Assembly (NCBI GenBank): GCA_025964635.1
Contig: JAOPYP010000369.1
Span: 1-8,775, forward strand
Direction of reading: 5' to 3'
Source: Actinomycetes bacterium
GTDB lineage: Bacteria > Actinomycetota > Actinomycetes > Streptosporangiales > Streptosporangiaceae
Length of the DNA: 8,775 nucleotides
The translations under genes were made by a program, and so were the position numbers. Positions 1-5,210 of this stretch are shown one piece after another. The notes below the pieces were generated by a model. That model saw only the letters and a program-made list of their open reading frames with translations, was not told the origin of the DNA and searched no databases. Every line of letters starts with the position of its first letter. The first letter of the stretch is position 1.

Positions 1-105
1 GCCGCGGACGGGGCAGACGTGGCCGCGGCCACCGGGGCCGGCGCTCCGCTCGCGCCGCCGGACCTGGGCGGGCAGGATCAAGGGCATGAGAGTGCACGAC
101 GCTGA
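1..105 (+). CDS. Possible C-terminal end of an upstream gene (partial)
   Basis: Frame 1 is open from the window edge to a TGA at 103-105 and would encode about 34 residues rich in Ala, Gly and Asp, ending in HESARR. Its third positions are mostly G/C (about 24 of the first 28 codons), which fits coding sequence here. It would overlap the start of the TetR gene by about 20 bp, a spacing common in co-transcribed actinobacterial pairs. No domain can be recognised in so short a tail. The other two plus frames are also free of stops until close to the TetR start, and a minus-strand frame starting at the ATG at 87-85 is open to the edge too, so this call is tentative. Confidence 0.3.
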   Translation, partial: AADGADVAAATGAGAPLAPPDLGGQDQGHESARR

Positions 106-694
106 CCAGCCCGGGCTGCGGGAACGCAAGAAGGCCAAGACGCGTGCTTCCATCCGGGAGCACGCGTTGCGGCTGTTCCGCGAGCAGGGTTACGCCGCCA
201 CCCGGGTCGAGCAGATCGCCGAGGCAGCCGAAGTGTCCCCGGCGACGTTCTACCGCTACTTCCCGACCAAGGAGGACGTGGTCCTGCGGGACGATCTCGA
301 CGTGCTGACCCTGGACGCGCTGGAGGCGCAGCCGCCCGGGCTGAGCCCGCTGGCCGCGGTGCGGGGCGCCGTGGCCGCCGCCCGGGCCGGGTTCACCGAG
401 GAGGAGCGGGAGCGGTTCCGGCAGACCACCGAAATGACGCTGGCCGTACCGGAAATCCGGGCCCGGGCCCTGGACGAGTTCGCCCGGACCATCGACGACA
501 CGGCCGCGGTCCTGGCCAAGCGGAGCGGGCGGAACCCCGATGACGTCGTGGCGCGCGCGATGGCCGGGGCGATCTTCGGGGTGATCCTGGCCAGCACACT
601 GCCGGTGCTGGAACGGGGCCAGATCGACCTGGACACCTTTTTCGCCTCGGTCGACGCGGGCCTGGCCCAGCTGGAGGCCGGCTTCCCCCCCTGA
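86..694 (+). CDS. TetR/AcrR-family transcriptional regulator
   Basis: A 202-residue DNA-binding repressor-type protein, the usual TetR length. Residues 13-66 form the N-terminal TetR domain: a basic helix (RERKKAKTR), a first helix ending in LFREQGY, then the helix-turn-helix around 40-59 with VEQIAEAAEVSPATFYRYFP followed by TKEDVV. The C-terminal part (about 70-200) is helical and should form the ligand-binding and dimerisation domain; its pattern resembles the MftR-like TetR class common in actinobacteria. The ligand and target genes cannot be read from sequence. Start choice: ATG at 86 leaves the AAGGG at 80-84 only one base away, whereas GTG at 92 has it seven bases upstream, so the real protein may lack the first two residues. 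It converges on alkB with a 40-bp gap, so the two are not co-transcribed. No clear TetR operator is visible in the 85 bp upstream. Confidence 0.92.
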   Translation: MRVHDADQPGLRERKKAKTRASIREHALRLFREQGYAATRVEQIAEAAEVSPATFYRYFPTKEDVVLRDDLDVLTLDALEAQPPGLSPLAAVRGAVAAARAGFTEEERERFRQTTEMTLAVPEIRARALDEFARTIDDTAAVLAKRSGRNPDDVVARAMAGAIFGVILASTLPVLERGQIDLDTFFASVDAGLAQLEAGFPP

Positions 695-734
695 CCAGAG
701 CCCGGCCGGCCTGGACCCGGCCTCACCGCCTGTC

Positions 735-1379
735 TCAGCGGACCCCGCGCGGGCGGAACTGCACGCTGATCCGCGGGCCGGCGGCCCGGGCCGTCTTCGG
801 CACGGCGTGCTCCCAGGTGCGCTGGCAACTGCCGCCCATCACCAGCAGGTCACCGTGGCCGATGTCGTGCCGCAGCGCCGGTCCGCCGCCCCGGGGCCGG
901 AGCACCAGGGCCCGCGGGGCGCCCAGGGACAGGATGGCGACCACGGTGTCCTCCCTGGCGCCGCGGCCGATCCGGTCACCGTGCCAGGCGACGCTGTCCC
1001 GGCCGTCGCGGTAGAGGCACAGCCCAGCGGTGCACAGTGAGTCAACCGGCGGCGGCTCCCCCAGCTCGGCCTGGTAGTGCCGGTCGAGCGCCTGGCGCGC
1101 CGCGGCCAGCGCGGGGTCGGGCAGTCCTTCCCCTTCGCCGTAGAAGCACAGCAGCCGGGGCACGTCGACCACCCGGTCGTACATCCGCCGCCGTTCCTCG
1201 CGCCATGGCACGGTCTCGCGCAGGCGGTCGAAGAGGACGTCGGCGCCGGCCATCCAGCCGGGCCGGATGTCCAGCCAGGCGCCGTGGCCGAGCATGGTCC
1301 GGCGCACCGACGCCCCGAGCGGCCCCGGAGCCGGCTCGTCGCACAGGTCGAGCAGGGATCCCTGCAGGCCAGTCTCCAT
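735..1379 (-). CDS. alkB: AlkB-family 2-oxoglutarate/Fe(II)-dependent dioxygenase (alkylated nucleic acid repair)
   Basis: Predicted to remove methyl groups oxidatively from bases such as 1-methyladenine and 3-methylcytosine, using Fe(II), O2 and 2-oxoglutarate, in the cytoplasm. Numbering from the GTG at 1397 (220 aa), the iron ligands are His139 and Asp141 in AWHGDRIG and His197 in QRTWEHAVPK. Arg209 and Arg215 in RISVQFR are the RxxxxxR pair for 2-oxoglutarate and substrate. The nucleotide-recognition segment is LCLYRDGRDS, with Cys where the broader family has Asn (NxYxxG); as I recall, actinobacterial AlkBs often vary here. Start: GTG at 1397 gives 220 aa, but ATG at 1379 (214 aa, METGLQG) lies exactly six bases after a TATGCT -10 element, so a leaderless mRNA starting at that ATG is preferred. 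No Shine-Dalgarno precedes either start. It is transcribed divergently from the GH3 gene. Confidence 0.93.
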   Translation of the reverse strand: METGLQGSLLDLCDEPAPGPLGASVRRTMLGHGAWLDIRPGWMAGADVLFDRLRETVPWREERRRMYDRVVDVPRLLCFYGEGEGLPDPALAAARQALDRHYQAELGEPPPVDSLCTAGLCLYRDGRDSVAWHGDRIGRGAREDTVVAILSLGAPRALVLRPRGGGPALRHDIGHGDLLVMGGSCQRTWEHAVPKTARAAGPRISVQFRPRGVR

Positions 1380-1385
1380 AGGCCG

Positions 1386-1416
1386 AGCATACGACACGAA
1401 TCAAATAAGTGTTCGA
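1386..1416 (-). promoter_or_regulatory. alkB promoter with LexA-like operator
   Basis: Read on the minus strand, TATGCT (1391-1386) fits the actinobacterial -10 pattern TANNNT and is followed by six bases and then ATG at 1379, the geometry of a leaderless transcript. Seventeen bases further upstream the -35 hexamer would be GAACAC (1414-1409). This lies inside TCGAAC-ACTT-ATTTGA (1416-1401), which matches 10 of 12 fixed positions of the LexA box TCGAAC-N4-GTTCGA, with one half-site perfect. A repressor bound there would block polymerase. The -10 and spacing are seen in the sequence; LexA control is inference. Confidence 0.5.
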
Positions 1417-1694
1417 CGTGATCGCTGGCCGCGGCGGCCGGCCGGATCACCGGGACGGCGGTGCGCGGCTGAGCCCACGGCCCGATAGCGGCACTGGTGT
1501 TCGGAATAGGAGCCCGGCCGCAGCCAGCCCAAGCCGGGGACGCTATTTCGGCCGGCTCACTCGGAAATGCCCTATAGGAGCCCGCCAGGTCCCCGCCCAT
1601 TATTCACAGTTTATTGCTGGAAATAAGGCCCGAGCCCGAAATAATGTTTGAATCGCACGGAAGTAAGGCGACACGCGAGACGAAGGAGTCCGCC
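1417..1694 (+). promoter_or_regulatory. GH3 upstream region: AT-rich dyad, direct repeats and Shine-Dalgarno
   Basis: This spacer between divergent alkB and the GH3 gene contains no convincing gene. Its right part (1598-1650) is strikingly AT-rich for this genome. It holds the inverted repeat CATTATT (1598-1604) / AATAATG (1640-1646) and, nested inside, TTATT (1611-1615) / AATAA (1622-1626), a layout that could be an operator or promoter zone. TAATGT at 1642-1647 fits TANNNT but has no good -35. Two copies of TAGGAGCCCG (1507-1516, 1575-1584), each preceded by TCGGAA (1501, 1561), form a loose direct repeat. GAGCCCGGCCG (1510-1520) can pair with CGGCCGGCTC (1549-1558) with one bulged base. 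A good Shine-Dalgarno AAGGAG (1683-1688) sits six bases before the ATG at 1695. Confidence 0.4.
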
Positions 1695-4136
1695 ATGCAC
1701 AGCATCCGCGGTCTTACCCTGGGGAAACGCGGCATTACCGGAACCCGGCTCCGCAGGCCAATCACCGCAACTTTACTGGCCATTGTACTGACCACAGCAC
1801 TGTCGGCGTCCGCCGTGGCCAGGACGGCCGCCTCGGCGAGCAGCCAGCCGGCCTACCTGAACGCCAGCACTCCGGTCCCGGCACGGGTCAGCGACCTGCT
1901 GGGCCGGATGACGCTGCCGGAGAAGATCGGCCAGATGGTCCAGATCGAGGCGACCCAGGTCACCGACAAGACCAGCGCCTGCACCAGCCAGGGCGGGTTC
2001 AACCTGCCCAACCCCACGTGTGAGCAGAAGATCTTCGTGGACAACCACGCCGGCTCGATCCTGGCCGGCGGAACTGACATTCCCATCGACACCACCGGCA
2101 AGGGTGGCCCAGGCAACACCGGCCTGGACTGGGCCACCGAGTACAACACCATGCAGAGCTACGCGATCAAGAACTCGCGGCTGCACATCCCCGTCATCTT
2201 CGGCGTGGACGCCGTCCACGGCTTCGGCCACCCCTACCAGGCACCGCTGTTCCCGCAGTCGATCGGGATGGGTGCCACCTGGGATCCGTCAGCCGCCCAG
2301 GCGGGCGGCGCGGTCACCGCGAACGCGCTCCGCGCCACCGGCTGGAACTGGGACTTCGCCCCGGTGCAGGACCTGGCCCGGGACAACCGGTGGGGACGGT
2401 ACTACGAGACCTGGGCTGAGGAGCCGGCCCTGGCCGCCGCCCTGGGCGCGGCCAACGTACGCGGCCTGCAGAGCGGCGGCGCCGGCGGGCTGAAGGTCAC
2501 CGCCACCGTGAAACACTTCGCCGGCTACTCGCAGTCGATCAACGGCCACGACCGGGTCCAGGCCGACCTGCCGATCCGCTATCTGCAGGACACGTTCCTG
2601 CCGTCCTACGCGGGCGCCATCAACGCAGGTTCGGGAACGGTCATGGTGAATTCCGGCTCGGTCAACGGGATTCCCGCGACCGCGTCGCACTACCTGCTGA
2701 CCACGCTGCTGCGCGGCCGGATGGGCTTCAAGGGCGTGGTGATCAGCGACTACGGCGATGTGGGTGCGCTCGCGAGCACCTATCACATGGCCGCTGACCT
2801 GGCCGGCGCGGCCGCCCTCGCGATCAACGCCGGCGTCGACATGGCCATGCTGCCGTTCAACGCCGACCAGTGGCAGACCGCGGTCCAGCAGGACGTGGCC
2901 AACCACAGCATCTCGGTGAGCACGATCAACCAGGCGGTGTCGCGGATCCTCACGCTGAAGTTCCAGCTCGGGCTCTTCGACCACCCGACGGTCGACGCCA
3001 GCAAGGCGGACGCCGCCGTCACGGCCGGACGCGACGTGACGCTGAAGGCGGCCCAGGAGTCGATGACCCTGCTGCGCAACCAGAACAACGCGCTGCCGCT
3101 GTCGGCGTCCAGCAAGCTGGTGGTCACCGGCCCGAGCGCGGACTCGATGACCAATCAGCTCGGCGGGTGGAGTGTCAGCTGGCAGGGCGTCTTCGGCGCT
3201 GGGCACGTCTGCTGCATGGGGCCCGCCGACCAGATCCCGCCGGGCACCACGGTGCTCAAGGGCCTGCAGGCCGCGGACCCGAACGTGACCTACGCTGCCG
3301 ACCAGGCCACAGCGGTGAAAGACGCCGCGGGAGCGGACGCCGTCGTGGTCGCGGTGGGCGAGAAGGCCTACGCCGAGGGCCTGGGCGACAACCCCTCCCC
3401 GCAACTGGCACCCGACCAGCAGACCCTGGTCAGTGCCCTCGAGGCGACCGGCAAGCCGGTGATCGTCGTGGTGATCGCGGGCCGGCCACTCGGCCTCGGC
3501 CCGGCCGAGAACGCCAGCGCGGTGCTGATGGCCTACCAGGGCAGCACCGAGGCCGGCGCCGCGGTGGCCGACACCATCTTCGGCAAGATCGATCCCAGCG
3601 GGAAGCTGCCCGTGACGTGGCCTTCCGACGCGGCCACGACCGGCGGTGACTTCAACACCGGGGCGCCGTCACCACTGGGCGACCAGCCGAAGGTGTTCGA
3701 CCAGCTGCCCTACACCGGCTCGGGCCAGGGCAGCGGCTACAACCCGCTCTACCCGTTCGCCTTCGGGCTGTCCTACACCACGTTCAAGGTCAGCGGGCTG
3801 TCCGCGACCAGCAGCGTGGCCCGCAACGGCACGGTGTTCGCCCGGTTCACCGTGGCGAATACGGGCACCAAGGCGGGCACCGACATCGTGCCGGTGTACG
3901 TCCACCAGCCGGTCAGCCCGGTCCTGGTCCCGAATCAGCGGCTCGCGGGGTTCACCCGCGTGACGCTCGATGCCGGGCAGTCCAAGACGGTGCAGGTCTC
4001 GTTCCCCGTCTCCGTCCTGGCCGTAACCCCTGGTGACATCCAGTCCGACAGCCCACCGGCGGTCGAGCTCGGCGCCTACCAGGTGCAGCTCGGCACCCCG
4101 GCCACGGCCAGCGCTGACTTCAGCATCCACAGCTGA
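1695..4136 (+). CDS. Secreted glycoside hydrolase family 3 beta-glucosidase / exo-beta-glucanase
   Basis: A retaining exo-acting enzyme expected to release glucose from beta-glucans or cello-oligosaccharides outside the cell. The 813-aa protein begins with a signal peptide (1-42): a basic n-region ending LRRP, hydrophobic core ITATLLAIVLTTAL, and likely cleavage after SASAVA. It is probably a Sec signal; the Arg pair is a poor Tat motif. The GH3 N-terminal barrel spans about 65-430, with DNRWGR (230-235), KHFAGY (273-278), NGHDR and the nucleophile Asp352 in VVISDYGD. The second GH3 domain (about 450-645) has GEKAYAEGLGD (555-565), resembling the barley ExoI acid/base loop GEHPYTETKGD, so Glu561 or Glu556 is the likely acid/base. 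A fibronectin-III-like domain follows (about 700-800). Start ATG 1695 is set by AAGGAG and the signal peptide; the in-frame start at 1614 would bury the signal. The gene stands alone. Exact substrate is uncertain; leucine codon 27 is TTA. Confidence 0.93.
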   Translation: MHSIRGLTLGKRGITGTRLRRPITATLLAIVLTTALSASAVARTAASASSQPAYLNASTPVPARVSDLLGRMTLPEKIGQMVQIEATQVTDKTSACTSQGGFNLPNPTCEQKIFVDNHAGSILAGGTDIPIDTTGKGGPGNTGLDWATEYNTMQSYAIKNSRLHIPVIFGVDAVHGFGHPYQAPLFPQSIGMGATWDPSAAQAGGAVTANALRATGWNWDFAPVQDLARDNRWGRYYETWAEEPALAAALGAANVRGLQSGGAGGLKVTATVKHFAGYSQSINGHDRVQADLPIRYLQDTFLPSYAGAINAGSGTVMVNSGSVNGIPATASHYLLTTLLRGRMGFKGVVISDYGDVGALASTYHMAADLAGAAALAINAGVDMAMLPFNADQWQTAVQQDVANHSISVSTINQAVSRILTLKFQLGLFDHPTVDASKADAAVTAGRDVTLKAAQESMTLLRNQNNALPLSASSKLVVTGPSADSMTNQLGGWSVSWQGVFGAGHVCCMGPADQIPPGTTVLKGLQAADPNVTYAADQATAVKDAAGADAVVVAVGEKAYAEGLGDNPSPQLAPDQQTLVSALEATGKPVIVVVIAGRPLGLGPAENASAVLMAYQGSTEAGAAVADTIFGKIDPSGKLPVTWPSDAATTGGDFNTGAPSPLGDQPKVFDQLPYTGSGQGSGYNPLYPFAFGLSYTTFKVSGLSATSSVARNGTVFARFTVANTGTKAGTDIVPVYVHQPVSPVLVPNQRLAGFTRVTLDAGQSKTVQVSFPVSVLAVTPGDIQSDSPPAVELGAYQVQLGTPATASADFSIHS

Positions 4137-4175
4137 TCCAGCCTGGCCCGTAGTTCAGCCGGTCCGCCGGGCCCA

Positions 4176-4213
4176 GCTTCCGCCGGCCACTCCCCGGAGT
4201 GGCCGGCGGAAGC
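4176..4213 (+). terminator. Strong hairpin terminator after the GH3 gene
   Basis: An 18-bp perfect inverted repeat: the left arm (4176-4193) starts GCTTCCGCC and the right arm (4196-4213) ends GGCGGAAGC. Only two bases separate the arms, so the real loop is a few bases larger. It starts 40 bp past the GH3 stop and has no T-rich tail, as is common for actinobacterial terminators. A smaller GGCCCG/CGGGCC hairpin (4145-4150 with 4168-4173) precedes it. Being nearly symmetric, it may act on both strands. Confidence 0.75.
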
Positions 4214-4266
4214 GCTTAGCGGGCGCCGATGGCCGGGCGGGCCGGCGTGGGTGGCGGCGATAAGTT

Positions 4267-4282
4267 TGGAATATATGTTCGA
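4267..4282. promoter_or_regulatory. LexA-like palindrome upstream of ung
   Basis: TGGAAT-ATAT-GTTCGA matches the actinobacterial SOS box TCGAAC-N4-GTTCGA at 10 of 12 fixed positions, with the right half perfect. It overlaps TATGTT (4274-4279), which could be the -10 of a distal promoter, although no convincing -35 is seen. It lies about 44 bp upstream of the proximal -10, further than a classical repressor site, so its role is less clear than that of the alkB box. Confidence 0.35.
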
Positions 4283-4325
4283 GGAATTTTCGCGTGGCCT
4301 GCCGCGCCGGGCCGCCCGCGCGCCC

Positions 4326-4337
4326 TAGAGTGTCTGC
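4326..4337 (+). promoter_or_regulatory. ung -10 element for a leaderless transcript
   Basis: TAGAGT (4326-4331) fits TANNNT and is followed by six bases and then GTG at 4338, the same geometry as at alkB. There is no Shine-Dalgarno before the GTG. The -35 region (near 4303-4308) is GC-rich and not recognisable. Transcription is therefore predicted to start at the G of the start codon. Confidence 0.5.
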
Positions 4338-5015
4338 GTGGCAGGCCGAGAGCTAGGCGAGATCGTGGAGGCGGGCTGGGCCGGGGCCCTGGCCCCGGTG
4401 GCGGACCAGATCACCGCGATGGGAGACTTCCTGCGGGCCGAGGTGGCCGCGGGGCGGCGGTACCTGCCCGCGGGCGACCGGGTGCTCCGCGCGTTCCAGC
4501 AACCCTTCGCCGACGTGCGGGTGCTGATCGTCGGCCAGGATCCGTACCCGACCCCGGGGAACCCGGTCGGGCTGAGCTTCTCGGTCGCGCCCGACGTGCG
4601 CCGGCTGCCCCCGAGCCTGATCAACATCTTCCGCGAGTACACCGCGGACCTCGGCTACCCATCGCCGGCCAACGGGGACCTCACCCCGTGGACGGACCGC
4701 GGCGTGCTGCTGCTGAACCGGGTCCTCACCGTAGAGCCCCGCAAACCAGGCTCGCACCGCGGCCGTGGCTGGGAAGAGGTCACCGAGCAGGCGATCCGGG
4801 CCCTCACCGCGCGCCAGTCGCCGCTGGTGGCCATCCTCTGGGGCCGCGACGCGCGGAACCTCGCGCCGTTGCTCGGCGGGGTCCCGCTGATCGAGTCGCC
4901 GCACCCCAGCCCGAACTCCGCCGACCGGGGCTTCTTCGGCTCCCGCCCGTTCAGCCGGGCCACCGCACTGCTGGAGGAGCAGGGCGCGGGCGGCATCGAC
5001 TGGAAGCTCCCGTAA
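4338..5015 (+). CDS. ung: Uracil-DNA glycosylase, family 1
   Basis: Excises uracil from DNA after cytosine deamination or dUTP misincorporation, the first step of base excision repair in the cytoplasm. The 225 residues match the usual length. The water-activating loop GQDPYPTPG (66-74) contains the catalytic Asp68 and Tyr70 that shields the pocket. Phe81 in GLSFSV stacks on uracil, Asn127 in LLLNRVLTV recognises it, and His189 in ESPHPSPN stabilises the leaving base. GFFGSRPFSR and the terminal DWKLP are typical of actinobacterial Ung. One oddity: the intercalation loop reads HPSPNSADRG, with Asn193 (codon AAC) where E. coli Leu191 and human Leu272 fill the hole left by the flipped base. The GTG start is supported by the -10 six bases upstream. 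A LexA-like box lies further upstream. It stands between terminator-like hairpins and is probably monocistronic. Confidence 0.95.
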   Translation: MAGRELGEIVEAGWAGALAPVADQITAMGDFLRAEVAAGRRYLPAGDRVLRAFQQPFADVRVLIVGQDPYPTPGNPVGLSFSVAPDVRRLPPSLINIFREYTADLGYPSPANGDLTPWTDRGVLLLNRVLTVEPRKPGSHRGRGWEEVTEQAIRALTARQSPLVAILWGRDARNLAPLLGGVPLIESPHPSPNSADRGFFGSRPFSRATALLEEQGAGGIDWKLP

Positions 5016-5210
5016 CCCGGACGCCCTGCTCCCCTGACCCTCCAGGCGCCGCAACGAGAACCCCACCCCTCGCTCCTCCCGCTGGCGGGAATGTTGAGCG
5101 ATCAACTATCGTTACGGGTACTGCGGCCCGCGACAGGCTGGAAGGGCATCGACCGGGTGCGTGAACATGCCGTTTTAAGCTGGCCGAGAACGCTTAACAG
5201 AGGAGATGTC
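5016..5210 (+). promoter_or_regulatory. ung-pirin intergenic region: hairpin, overlapping dyads, Shine-Dalgarno
   Basis: This 195-bp gap has no gene. TCCCGC/GCGGGA (5077-5090) forms a short hairpin that may help end ung transcripts. Immediately after it lie two overlapping dyads, GTTGA-GCGA-TCAAC (5093-5106) and CGAT-CAACT-ATCG (5099-5111), in an AT-richer patch suited to an operator or promoter. Closer to the gene, TTAAGC (5175-5180) and GCTTAA (5192-5197) are inverted around 11 bases. GAGGAG (5200-5205) sits five bases before ATG 5211 and fixes the pirin start. No -35/-10 pair is convincing. Confidence 0.4.

Noticed and set aside
695..734. Possible terminator between tetR and alkB
   Set aside because: Only 4-5 bp GC arms can be drawn (GCCGG/CCGGC), no better than expected in such GC-rich DNA.
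1614..1694. Upstream extension of the GH3 frame starting at 1614
   Set aside because: It would put 27 polar residues before the signal peptide, runs through the AT-rich regulatory zone, and ignores the AAGGAG site placed for ATG 1695.
2289..3404. Long minus-strand open frame antisense to GH3 (371 codons)
   Set aside because: A shadow frame of GC-rich coding sequence: composition rich in Arg, Gly, Val and His with no domain, over an intact GH3 gene.
4229..5164. Plus-strand open frame overlapping ung in another frame
   Set aside because: Arg/Pro/Gly-rich translation with no domain; ung is unambiguous over the same bases.
5091..5210. Upstream extension of the pirin frame starting at 5091
   Set aside because: The added 40 residues show no family similarity, the region contains dyads, and GAGGAG at 5200-5205 clearly serves ATG 5211.
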